The translations under genes and the position numbers were made by a program. Below the pieces are notes generated by a model, which was not told the origin of the DNA, made no database searches, and saw only the letters and a list, made by a program, of their open reading frames with translations. Of a DNA stretch of 64,000 bases, positions 51,119 to 58,711 are shown in pieces. Source of the stretch: CAYPAV01 sp964408805 (GTDB lineage Bacteria > Pseudomonadota > Alphaproteobacteria > UBA8366); the NCBI GenBank assembly GCA_964408805.1, contig CAYPAV010000002.1, positions 310,001 through 374,000 of the forward strand. The letters run 5' to 3'. Each line of letters opens with the position of its first letter. Position 1 is the stretch's first letter.

Positions 51119-53209
51119 ATGGTGACTGGCTACAGAGTTGGCGTTGATATCGGCGGAACCTTCACGGATATCGTTTTCATGAACGATGACGGCGAGATCC
51201 TGACGAAGAAAATCTCGTCGAGCGTGGACAATTATGCGACGGCTATCGTCGAGGGCCTCGCGGACGTATTCGAGAGCGGCGGGCTATCGGGGCAAGACGT
51301 TCTCGAGGTCCTGCACGGAACGACGGTCGCCTCCAATGCCATTCTCGAACATAAAGGCGCCAAGACCGGACTCATCGGCACCAAGGGATTCCGAGATGTC
51401 CTCGAAATTCGAAATCTCAGAATGCCGCGCCTCTACGATCTGAAATGGGAAAAGCCGGCGCCCTTGGTCGAGCGTTATCTACGTCTCGGCGTGACGGAAC
51501 GAATCAATACCAAGGGCGAGGTTCAAACCGTGCTCGACGTTTCGGAAGTCGAAGCGGTCGTCGACCGGCTATTAGCGGAGGATGTCGACGTCATCGCGGT
51601 CGCTCTCATCAACTCCTTCGCCAATCCGGCTCATGAAATCGAGGTCAAGGGAATCATCGAACGAAAGGCGCCGGGACTACCGGTCTGTATCAGCTACGAG
51701 GTGTTGCCGGAAATAAAGGAGTATGAGCGAACCTCGACCACGGTAATCAACGCCTACCTGCTGCCCATCGTTTCGAAATATCTCGAAAGCCTTCATACCG
51801 AGTTCGACAAGAGCGGCATTGCCGGCCCGCTCCTCCTAATGCAGTCGAATGGCGGCTTGATGACCGCGGAAGCGGCACAGAGATTACCCTGCAATATCGT
51901 CGAATCAGGTCCGGCGGGCGGCGTCGTCGGAGGGCAGGTCTTCGGAGGCAAGGTCGGCCTCAAGAACATCATTACCTTCGATATGGGGGGCACGACCGCA
52001 AAGGCCTCGCTGATCGAGAATGGCGAATACACGCGATCACTGGAGTTCCAAGTCGGCGGTGGCATCCTGACCGGATCGCGTCTCATGACGGGTGCGGGAT
52101 ATCTATTGAAGGTCCCGGCAATTGATCTTGCCGAGGTGGGCGCCGGGGGTGGCTCGATCGTCTGGATCGATGCCGGTGGATCATTGCAAATTGGACCGCA
52201 AAGCGCCGGCGCGAAGCCGGGGCCCGTCTGTTACGACAGTGGCGGAACCAAACCGACCGTTACCGATGCCAATGTCATTCTCGGCTATTTGAACCAGGAA
52301 TATTTGGTCGGCGGCGAACTTCCGATCGACGCGGGCAAGGCCCGGCAGGCCTTTACGAAGAAGATCGCCGAACCGATGGGTCTCGATATTGCGCACGCGG
52401 CCTACGGTGCCCACCAAATCACCATCTCGAACATGATCCGCGCCATTCGCGCGGTCTCTTCCGAGCGGGGCCGCGACCCGCGCGATTATGCGATGGTCCC
52501 CTTTGGTGGAAACGGGCCGCTGTTCGCTGCGGGGATGGCGCGCGAATTAAGCATGACCCGGATCGTCATACCGCCGTCGCCGGGACTTTTCAGCTCTTTC
52601 GGCCTGCTATATGCCGATGTCGAGCACCATTATTCGCGAACCGTACAGCGTGTCCTTCGCGACATGGAACCCGCCGCCTTGACCGGTGTTTGGCGGGAAC
52701 TCGAGGAACAGGCGCGTCAACAATTGGCGCGGGATGGTTTCAACGACAGCCAGATGCGCTTCCGGCGTGCCGCCAACATGCATTACAAGGGGCAGATTTT
52801 CGAACTTACGGTCGCTGCACCCGATGGCGAGTTTGACAAGAATCGCATCGCCGAGCTCGAAGACGCCTTCGGCGTGGAGCACGAACGTACCTACGGTCAC
52901 CGCGCCGGCCCGGAAGAACCCGTTGAACTCGTCAACGCCCAATTGGTGGGCGTGGCGATCCCGGACCGCCCGAGAATTCCCGAGCGCACCGAAATCGACA
53001 GCAGGGGATCGAGCGATCCTCTACCGCCGCGCCAGGCTTATTTCGGTCCGGAGCACGGCTGGATCGAAACGCCCGTTCTGCGCCGCGCCGATCTTTCGAA
53101 TGTCCGAAAGGGACCCTGCATCATTGAGGAATACGATGCCACCAGCCTCGTTCCAATTGACGGCACCGCCCGTCTCGACGAACTCGGCAACATCCTGATC
53201 GACCTCTAA
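51119..53209 (+). CDS. Hydantoinase/oxoprolinase subunit A family (HyuA-like), second copy
   Basis: 696 residues. ATPase motifs VGVDIGGTFTDIVFMNDDG (residues 7-25), VLHGTTVASNAILEHKGAKTGLI near 66, ESGPAGGVVGGQVFGG near 261, FDMGGTTAKASLIENGEY near 292 and AEVGAGGGSIVWIDAGG near 340. PPSPGLFSSFGLLYADVEHHYSRT near residue 480 resembles the acetone carboxylase/N-methylhydantoinase branch. It forms the ATP-using half of a complex with the preceding HyuB. A terminator for the opposite strand lies just after the stop; no obvious one faces this gene. Confidence 0.92.
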   Translation: MVTGYRVGVDIGGTFTDIVFMNDDGEILTKKISSSVDNYATAIVEGLADVFESGGLSGQDVLEVLHGTTVASNAILEHKGAKTGLIGTKGFRDVLEIRNLRMPRLYDLKWEKPAPLVERYLRLGVTERINTKGEVQTVLDVSEVEAVVDRLLAEDVDVIAVALINSFANPAHEIEVKGIIERKAPGLPVCISYEVLPEIKEYERTSTTVINAYLLPIVSKYLESLHTEFDKSGIAGPLLLMQSNGGLMTAEAAQRLPCNIVESGPAGGVVGGQVFGGKVGLKNIITFDMGGTTAKASLIENGEYTRSLEFQVGGGILTGSRLMTGAGYLLKVPAIDLAEVGAGGGSIVWIDAGGSLQIGPQSAGAKPGPVCYDSGGTKPTVTDANVILGYLNQEYLVGGELPIDAGKARQAFTKKIAEPMGLDIAHAAYGAHQITISNMIRAIRAVSSERGRDPRDYAMVPFGGNGPLFAAGMARELSMTRIVIPPSPGLFSSFGLLYADVEHHYSRTVQRVLRDMEPAALTGVWRELEEQARQQLARDGFNDSQMRFRRAANMHYKGQIFELTVAAPDGEFDKNRIAELEDAFGVEHERTYGHRAGPEEPVELVNAQLVGVAIPDRPRIPERTEIDSRGSSDPLPPRQAYFGPEHGWIETPVLRRADLSNVRKGPCIIEEYDATSLVPIDGTARLDELGNILIDL

Positions 53210-53228
53210 ATCATACGGAATTCAGACA

Positions 53229-53263
53229 CAAAAAAAGGGCCGCGAGGCATATCCCCGCGGCCC
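53229..53263 (-). terminator. Rho-independent terminator of the DUF4126 gene
   Basis: Arms GGGCCGCG (53237-53244) and CGCGGCCC (53256-53263); on the minus strand the stem is followed by an uninterrupted T-run (A tract at 53229-53236). The A-tract plus GGGC layout is nearly the same as in the terminator at 43012. Confidence 0.85.
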
Positions 53264-53283
53264 TTGAATAGGTCCAACGAATT

Positions 53284-53949
53284 TCATGTGTTGAAGTCGT
53301 CCGGTCCCGATAGATCGAATCCGCTCCCGATCCGTTTCCTGAAGGTCATCCCGTCGGGTCGTGTGCGACCGGTCAGTCGCCGGAATATCGCTTTGAGACC
53401 CCGCCAAACCCTGGGTAGCAGCCAAAGCGCCAGCAAACAAAATAACACAAACAAGCCGAGAAATAGGACTGGCTTCGTCAATGCCAAAACGATGCCGACT
53501 ACGACCAGGACATCTTCCACAAGGGAGACGATCCAGTTGCTTACCGGCTCGGGCGAAGTATTGATCGCCGCCCGTCCGCCAGCCTTCGTGGCGTGAGTTC
53601 CCAGGGCAACGAGACCGCCCCCCAACATGACCGCCGCGACTTGGACGGGCTCGGCCATGTCCGAAACGGCGCCCGCCGCGAGCAATGCTCCGGCGGGAAC
53701 TCGAATAAAGGTATGGAACGCGTCCCAGAGACTGTCGACGCCCGGTATCTTGTCGGCGAAGAACTCGATGAAATAGACAATGCCGGCGACTACGAGAACC
53801 AGTGGATCCGACAGGACCTGCAACGAATTTGGCAAGTCGATCACATCGATGGCGCTCAGCAGGCCCAGCATGAGCACCGCCAAGTAAATATTGAGTCCGC
53901 TCGCCCAGGCCGCACTCAAGGCAAGGGAAAGACTCGCCATCGCTTCCAT
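53284..53949 (-). CDS. DUF4126 membrane protein
   Basis: 221 residues with about four hydrophobic segments: residues 5-35, 45-65, 85-120 (AGALLAAGAVSDMAEPVQVAAVMLGGGLVALGTHATKAG) and 145-180 (VLVVVGIVLALTKPVLFLGLFVLFCLLALWLL). The DUF4126 pattern includes ASGLNIYLAVLMLGLL, DKIPGVDSLWDAFHTFIR and THATKAGGRAAINTSPEPVSNW. Function unknown in the family. The C-terminal 40 residues are cytosolic and basic. A minus-strand frame at 53222-53953 is its shadow. ATG 53940 is an alternative start. Confidence 0.85.
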   Translation of the reverse strand: MEAMASLSLALSAAWASGLNIYLAVLMLGLLSAIDVIDLPNSLQVLSDPLVLVVAGIVYFIEFFADKIPGVDSLWDAFHTFIRVPAGALLAAGAVSDMAEPVQVAAVMLGGGLVALGTHATKAGGRAAINTSPEPVSNWIVSLVEDVLVVVGIVLALTKPVLFLGLFVLFCLLALWLLPRVWRGLKAIFRRLTGRTRPDGMTFRKRIGSGFDLSGPDDFNT

Positions 53950-54039
53950 TCACCGCACCCTAATATCGCTTTGCCCATTGGTATGAACGGCCTCTATTCT
54001 AACGCCAGCCCCGATTGACCGGAAGCAAGGGAACGGACG

Positions 54040-54336
54040 ATGGAGATCAGCAAAGAGCTCGAGGTGGTGGAAACCTTCATCAGAACCGTCGCGCACGGCG
54101 CAAAAGGAAGAAAACACCGTGTCCGGCCGGAGGCGGCGACTCGACTAGCCGCGATCGCTGCCCCCGGATCCGGGCGGGTCCATGGAATGGGGAGAAGACG
54201 CCGCCCGATGAAACATGCGATCGATCCACTTTCATCGGATCCGGTCAGCCCACCCTCGGCGGACCCGCAAACGCCGGCGCGAGTTTGGATCGGAATGGCG
54301 ATGTTTGATCGAAAGCTTGTCATGAGATCATTATAG
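54040..54336 (+). CDS. Possible small basic protein
   Basis: 98 residues, not recognised. The first 40 residues (MEISKELEVVETFIRTVAHG, then KGRKHRVRPEAATRLAAIAA) look like a helical basic protein and an AAGGGAAC box precedes the ATG. The rest is Pro/Arg rich and less convincing. A competing minus-strand frame covers 53994-54404. It lies just upstream of the XRE regulator on the same strand. Confidence 0.35.
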   Translation: MEISKELEVVETFIRTVAHGAKGRKHRVRPEAATRLAAIAAPGSGRVHGMGRRRRPMKHAIDPLSSDPVSPPSADPQTPARVWIGMAMFDRKLVMRSL

Positions 54337-54341
54337 AGACG

Positions 54342-54371
54342 TTTTGTCGCTTTTACAATAGAGTTTTTGTC
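54342..54371. promoter_or_regulatory. Paired TTTTGTC boxes upstream of the XRE gene
   Basis: TTTTGTC at 54342-54348 and again at 54365-54371, 23 bases apart (about two helical turns), inside a notably AT-rich stretch just before the regulator's start. A TTGTCAT also occurs near 54318. Possible autoregulatory operator; the idea rests on repetition only. Confidence 0.35.
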
Positions 54372-54418
54372 TAAATATTCAAATTGCGTTTGCCTGCGGT
54401 TCATGATGGGCTAAGGGC

Positions 54419-54697
54419 ATGGCCAAGAACGATCCACCAAGTGCCGAGATTATCCGCCGTGGCTTCGGCACGCGCCTGCGGGCGCTGCGCAAGGCGCGTG
54501 GCTGGGAACCGAAGCAAGCTGCGGCTCGCCTCGATATCCTTTACCATCGCTATATGAAATACGAGGAAGGCCTGCGCGAACCGCCGTTCTGGCTTTTGGT
54601 TCGGATGGCACGGCTGTTTAACGTTACGACCGACTTCCTGTTGATGGGCCCGGAGGGTGAAGATCACGATTTGCCGCTGTCGCAAATTTCGGGCTGA
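54419..54697 (+). CDS. Small XRE-family transcriptional regulator
   Basis: 92 residues, one Cro/C1-type helix-turn-helix: FGTRLRALRKARGWEPKQAAARLDILYHRYMKYEEGLREPPFWLLVRMARLFNVTTDFLLMG (residues about 16-77). Helix 2-turn-helix 3 lies at PKQAAARLDILYHRYMKYEEG. The C-terminal tail (PEGEDHDLPLSQISG) is acidic. AAGGGC precedes the ATG. TTTTGTC boxes lie on both sides of the gene, suggesting it regulates itself and perhaps the next small frame. Phage-repressor-like in size; no other phage genes are seen. Confidence 0.88.
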   Translation: MAKNDPPSAEIIRRGFGTRLRALRKARGWEPKQAAARLDILYHRYMKYEEGLREPPFWLLVRMARLFNVTTDFLLMGPEGEDHDLPLSQISG

Positions 54698-54708
54698 AAT
54701 TTTTTGAG

Positions 54709-54728
54709 TTTGTCATAGACCTTTTGTC
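54709..54728. promoter_or_regulatory. Paired TTTGTC/TTTTGTC boxes downstream of the XRE gene
   Basis: TTTGTC at 54709-54714 followed by ATAGAC and TTTTGTC at 54722-54728, then a TATATG sequence. The same box family occurs upstream of the regulator. It could be an operator/promoter for the small frame at 54782. Confidence 0.3.
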
Positions 54729-54781
54729 TTCTATATGTTAGCCATTTTATCTGATTTAGATTGGACAGTATTGTCAGCCGA

Positions 54782-55087
54782 ATGCGGAAACCAAGACGAG
54801 ATCAACCGATAACGCCGGGAAAAAGGCTAGGGCGCCTCAACGCGCTTCAGCGCCGTTACGACGGTCCGCTGCCCAAGAATGAACGCGCGTCCGCCTTCGA
54901 CGGCGGACCGGCGGCGACACGTCGACATCGCGATGCAGCCGATGCGCGCTTCTGGCGTAGCTATATTCGGCGGCGACTCACCATGCTCCGCCGTCCGTCC
55001 TCAATCCGGAGGCATTGCCGGATCAGAAAGGACCTTCGTCGAGCTTGGCAGGCGTATCGCGGCGAACGGTCGCCGCAACCTCGCTAA
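54782..55087 (+). CDS. Possible small Arg-rich protein
   Basis: 101 residues from ATG 54782, not recognised. Very basic (about one residue in four is Arg); segments such as LNALQRRYDGPLPKNERASAF and DARFWRSYIRRRLTML look protein-like. Its stop overlaps the hemY stop by 4 bases in the convergent direction. It follows the XRE gene and paired boxes on the same strand. The high Arg content could also come from a GC-rich non-coding frame, so confidence is low. Confidence 0.35.
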   Translation: MRKPRRDQPITPGKRLGRLNALQRRYDGPLPKNERASAFDGGPAATRRHRDAADARFWRSYIRRRLTMLRRPSSIRRHCRIRKDLRRAWQAYRGERSPQPR

Positions 55088-56436
55088 CCCACCGGAGGAA
55101 GCGCGGGTCGGTCGGGATTTGGCGCGAGACCAGCCAACCTGTCGGGCGGGCGGGCGGTCGACACGGATCGCCAATTCAACGAATTAAATGTACCGCAACT
55201 CTCGCAAAGGGGCCGCCATTCGGGGGCCTCTTCACCACAAGACTCGCAGATCCAAGTTGGATCGGGCGCGGCGGCGGCGCTTCTGGCGATCCACGCCTGC
55301 GCCGCGTCCTCGCCATTCTCCTGACTTTCCTCAAGCCGCGCCATCAACTCGCAAATTCGCCGTGTCGTTCCCGTCTCCATCGCCAATTCAAGATATTTTC
55401 GCGCCTCCCCCCAAAGTCGCGCATCGAGCGACGCTTCCGCCAGGACGGGACGGGCCTCCGTTTGATCCGAATTGAATGCCATGAGCCGCTGCAAGGTCTT
55501 GACCCGCTCGATGGGATCCGTGCCGCCGATGATATCGGCGTAGCGGAACGCAATATCGGGGTGGGGGTCGCGCGACCATGCTTGCTCCAGGATCCGCGCC
55601 GCCCGCCGTGTTTTCCCCTCATCCTTCAAGAGGTCGGCATAAGCGGTCGCGGCCGGAACCAAGGCCGGATCGAGATCGTTCGCCTCTCGCATAAACCCGA
55701 TCGCAGCCGCCCGGTCGGCCGCCGCCGACAGACCGCGTGCCAGCAAAACGGCGGCCCGGCGCCGGCGACCGGGCTCTCCCTCCACGACCCGCCGCTTCAA
55801 CGCTTCGGCCATGGTACGATCCGCCGATGCCCAATCGCCGCGCGCCGTCTCCAACTTGAAGAGTTCCGGAAGCAGCCAATTGGCGCCCGGCCGCAGGGCC
55901 CGCGCATCGTTGGCGTGCTCCAGGGCGAGCGCCGTATCACCTGCCGCCATTGCGAGGCGCATCAGACCCAACCGCCCGACAAACGCTGAATCGGGCACTT
56001 CCAGAAGGCTTTCGAATCGGTTTCTCGCCGAGGCTTCGTCATTCTCCAGCTCGGCCGCCTGAGCCAGTAGGAGCCGGGGGGCGTCAGGGGTCGCCATCAA
56101 GGATTCGGCGCGCCGACCATGACGCAGCGCGCCCGCGCCGTCACCGCCCGCAACGGCCAACATGCCCTCCGCTAGAGCCCGATAGCCCCTTCGTTCCCGG
56201 CTCGACCGATGCGAAGCGACAATCTGTCCGGGCGAGCGCCGAACAAACCGCCAGGCGCGATATCCGACCGCGGCGCCAAGGCTAACCAGACCGAACGCAA
56301 GCACCAACATCCCAATTGGCGCATTGAGACGCCAATCGCGCCAGACGATCGTTACCTCACCAGGCTCTCCGGCCAACCAAACGGCGGCGAAGACCAACAG
56401 CGTAATCTGAACGAAAAGAATAACCGCCCGAATCAT
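55084..56436 (-). CDS. hemY: HemY-like inner-membrane TPR protein
   Basis: 450 residues. Two N-terminal membrane helices (AVILFVQITLLVFAAVWLAG and APIGMLVLAFGLVSLGAAVGY) precede the HemY_N signature RRSPGQIVASHRSSRERRGYRALAEGMLAVAGGDGAGALRHGRRAESL (residues 66-114). TPR-like helices follow to residue 380. The last 60 residues contain two CxxC pairs in a small zinc-ribbon-like stretch (ICESCGEEAPEWRPLCESCGTFNS). This is the proteobacterial HemY of the hem operon, not protoporphyrinogen oxidase; its exact biochemical role is unsettled. It overlaps the upstream Mic60-like gene by 4 bases. Confidence 0.9.
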   Translation of the reverse strand: MIRAVILFVQITLLVFAAVWLAGEPGEVTIVWRDWRLNAPIGMLVLAFGLVSLGAAVGYRAWRFVRRSPGQIVASHRSSRERRGYRALAEGMLAVAGGDGAGALRHGRRAESLMATPDAPRLLLAQAAELENDEASARNRFESLLEVPDSAFVGRLGLMRLAMAAGDTALALEHANDARALRPGANWLLPELFKLETARGDWASADRTMAEALKRRVVEGEPGRRRRAAVLLARGLSAAADRAAAIGFMREANDLDPALVPAATAYADLLKDEGKTRRAARILEQAWSRDPHPDIAFRYADIIGGTDPIERVKTLQRLMAFNSDQTEARPVLAEASLDARLWGEARKYLELAMETGTTRRICELMARLEESQENGEDAAQAWIARSAAAAPDPTWICESCGEEAPEWRPLCESCGTFNSLNWRSVSTARPPDRLAGLAPNPDRPALPPVG

Positions 56437-57956
56437 TTACCGTCCGCCTTCGCCGAGTTCTCTTTCCCCGACATTGATACGCTAGCGGAACGAAATATCA
56501 CACGATCTTCCAGCGATTTCAGGGCCGCGTTGTTGGCAACGTAACTCCGCGCGCCGGCGCGCCACGCCGCGACTTCCTTCCCGAACCCTTCTATCGCCTT
56601 CAACGCCCCCACGATGTCGCGCTTTCCAAGCGCGTTTTCGGCCATGGAAAGGGGCGACTTGCTCGCCTCTCCAACCCGGCGGAGACTTATCGTGCCTTTG
56701 ATCCGCGCCCAAATTTCGGCCGGCATATCCCGTCCCGCGGTGGGCGCAGGCCCTGCCGCCAGAACGTGTCGAAGATCCCGAAATCCCAGCCGCAAACTCT
56801 CGATGGTCGGCGCGCCGACATCCGCACCCTCCTCCAGCGTCGCGAGCGCACCAAGAATGATGGCGTCCTTGTCGGAACGGGATCGAACGCGCTCCAGCGC
56901 CCTCCGATAGGGCACACCCGAACGAACCGCCGCTTCCAATTGACCGGCGAACACCAACAACGCGATCCCGGGCGCCGCTTTGCCGGGTGCCCGCGTGCCA
57001 AGCTCCGAGACTCGCGAGCTCACCCGGGCGAGTTCGGCGCTCAACACCGCAAGCGATGCACGCAAGGTCGAAAGATCGCGCTCAACCGTTTCCTTCTCGA
57101 GGGTCGGCCCGCCGACTTTAATTCCCCGAATCCCTTTTTCGATAGCCGAAATCCGCGGGACGAGAGTCGCTATTTCGGTTTGAAGATCACTCTTCGCGCC
57201 TTTCAAGGCGGCACCGAGGCCGCCTTCCAAATCAGCGCGTAGCTTTTCAAGATCCGGCGATTTGGGGATGGTCCGCGCTTCCAGTCGCTCAACGCGCCCG
57301 GACATGGCCTTGATCGCCGTTTCAATGGATCCCAAAGCGGCCGGCTTGGTATCGGCGGAACCAACGCGTGACGCCAATTCGGCAAGATCCCTTTGAAGGC
57401 GTGAAATTTTTTCCAGCGGGGCCGCGACCTTCGTGCTCGTCTGTTCGCTTTTCGCCGTCAAATCGTTCAGCCGTCGCGTCAAATCCGCAATCCCCGGATC
57501 TTCGCCGGGTCCGTTGGCCGAAAGCCATCCCCCCATCGCGACGACAAGCGCCACCACCGCCAGAATCAGCGCTAGCCAAGAAACGGACGATGATCCCTTC
57601 GAAACGGGCCCCGGCACCATGGCCGCTTCGCCTTCTCCGGGGGCCGATTTCTTCACTTCCGATGGCGAGATATCGCTTTCACCCGGAACCGCTTCCGCTG
57701 ACGCCGCGCTCGATCTATCCGAGGGCTGATCGGCGGAAAAATTTATCCCCAGACGCCTCGCCGCTTCGACAATCACGTCATGTCGATTCTCGGGTATATG
57801 GCCCCGGTTCTTCCATCCTTGCACCGTCGTGACCGGAATAGACAATTTCGCCGCCATCGGCCGGATGCCACCGAACCGCCGAACGACTTCTTCGACGGAA
57901 AGCTGCCCCCATCCCTCGGCCTTCTTCTCGTCGCCCGACCCCGAGGCTTCAGACAT
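56433..57956 (-). CDS. Mitofilin/Mic60-like membrane protein with N-terminal helix-turn-helix
   Basis: 507 residues from ATG 57956 (AAGGTGCGAACG upstream; overlaps hemD by 8 bases). C-terminal half belongs to COG4223, the alphaproteobacterial relative of mitochondrial Mic60: one membrane helix at residues 126-147 (SWLALILAVVALVVAMGGWL), long coiled coil 155-330, then the mitofilin-like end with LLVFAGQLEAAVRSGVPYRRALERV and IWARIKGTISLRRVGE. Position between hemD and hemY is the known Mic60 locus. Unusual is the N-terminal 70 residues, which read as a helix-turn-helix (LSVEEVVRRFGGIRPMAAKL, then PVTTVQGWKNRGHIPENRHD), followed by a Ser/Pro/Glu linker. Confidence 0.85.
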   Translation of the reverse strand: MSEASGSGDEKKAEGWGQLSVEEVVRRFGGIRPMAAKLSIPVTTVQGWKNRGHIPENRHDVIVEAARRLGINFSADQPSDRSSAASAEAVPGESDISPSEVKKSAPGEGEAAMVPGPVSKGSSSVSWLALILAVVALVVAMGGWLSANGPGEDPGIADLTRRLNDLTAKSEQTSTKVAAPLEKISRLQRDLAELASRVGSADTKPAALGSIETAIKAMSGRVERLEARTIPKSPDLEKLRADLEGGLGAALKGAKSDLQTEIATLVPRISAIEKGIRGIKVGGPTLEKETVERDLSTLRASLAVLSAELARVSSRVSELGTRAPGKAAPGIALLVFAGQLEAAVRSGVPYRRALERVRSRSDKDAIILGALATLEEGADVGAPTIESLRLGFRDLRHVLAAGPAPTAGRDMPAEIWARIKGTISLRRVGEASKSPLSMAENALGKRDIVGALKAIEGFGKEVAAWRAGARSYVANNAALKSLEDRVIFRSASVSMSGKENSAKADGK

Positions 57957-58695
57957 CGTTCGCACCTTGCATGTGATCGATCTCTCTCAAAAGCGTTTCC
58001 ATATCCGGCCGCGATGACGTGAGCAAATGCTTCCAATCCAATACGGCCGCCGCCTCGGCCACGGCACCGCTCAAGCAAAGCGCCGTCAAGGAATGTACCA
58101 CTTTATTTCTGTTTGCTGTACGTATTAATTTAACGAACACATTCGCCGTACGAGGTGAAAACAACAAAACACCCCAAATCTCCCCGTTATCAAGCAGTTC
58201 TAGCGTACGCGTACTAAATGTTTCCGCCCGTTCTGACTCGTACAAAACGGCTCGTTCCACCGTATAGCCCACTTCGGATAGGTTGCCCGCAAGGTCGCCG
58301 GCGACCAAACTTCCCGCAACATGCAACAAGGTCCCCGTCGCCGGCGTTACCTTGCTCCGCACCAATTCCGCCAGCGCCCGAACATCGCCACCGGCGCTAT
58401 CGACATGCTTGAAACCAATTGCACGGGCCTGGTCCGCCGTGGCGTCGCCAACCGCATAAACCGGCAAGTCCCGCCGCCCGCTTCGCCTTTCGAACGCTCG
58501 AACGCCGTTCGCCGAGGTGAATAGAAGCGCTTGAACACCATCGAGCGTCGGCGGCGAGCCGTCCGGAAAGCAAATTCGGATTAGCGGTTCCGGGAACACC
58601 CTGAACCCCCGATCCTCGAGGGCCCGCGTCATTCCGCCCGCGTCTTCCTCGGGCCGCGTCATCAGGATACCAAGGCCGGGCGTGTTTTGGCTCAT
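57949..58695 (-). CDS. hemD: Uroporphyrinogen-III synthase
   Basis: 248 residues. It closes hydroxymethylbilane with inversion of ring D, the step after HemC. The family is weakly conserved; visible are ILMTRPEEDAGGMTRALEDRGF at the start, LLFTSANGVRAFERRSGRRDLPVYAVGDATADQARAIGF (residues 57-98), LLHVAGSLVAGDLAGNL near 125, VLLFSPRTANVFVKLI near 172 and a late ALCLSGAVAEAA. It starts 16 bases after hemC's stop and overlaps the next gene. Together hemC-hemD make uroporphyrinogen III for heme, siroheme and cobalamin. Confidence 0.92.
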   Translation of the reverse strand: MSQNTPGLGILMTRPEEDAGGMTRALEDRGFRVFPEPLIRICFPDGSPPTLDGVQALLFTSANGVRAFERRSGRRDLPVYAVGDATADQARAIGFKHVDSAGGDVRALAELVRSKVTPATGTLLHVAGSLVAGDLAGNLSEVGYTVERAVLYESERAETFSTRTLELLDNGEIWGVLLFSPRTANVFVKLIRTANRNKVVHSLTALCLSGAVAEAAAVLDWKHLLTSSRPDMETLLREIDHMQGANDV

Positions 58696-58711
58696 CGCGG
58701 AAGATCGGTCC

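Noticed and set aside
53222..53953. 243-residue minus-strand frame overlapping the DUF4126 gene
   Set aside because: Same strand but different frame; Gly/Arg/His-rich and contains the terminator, whereas the 53284-53949 frame encodes clean membrane helices.
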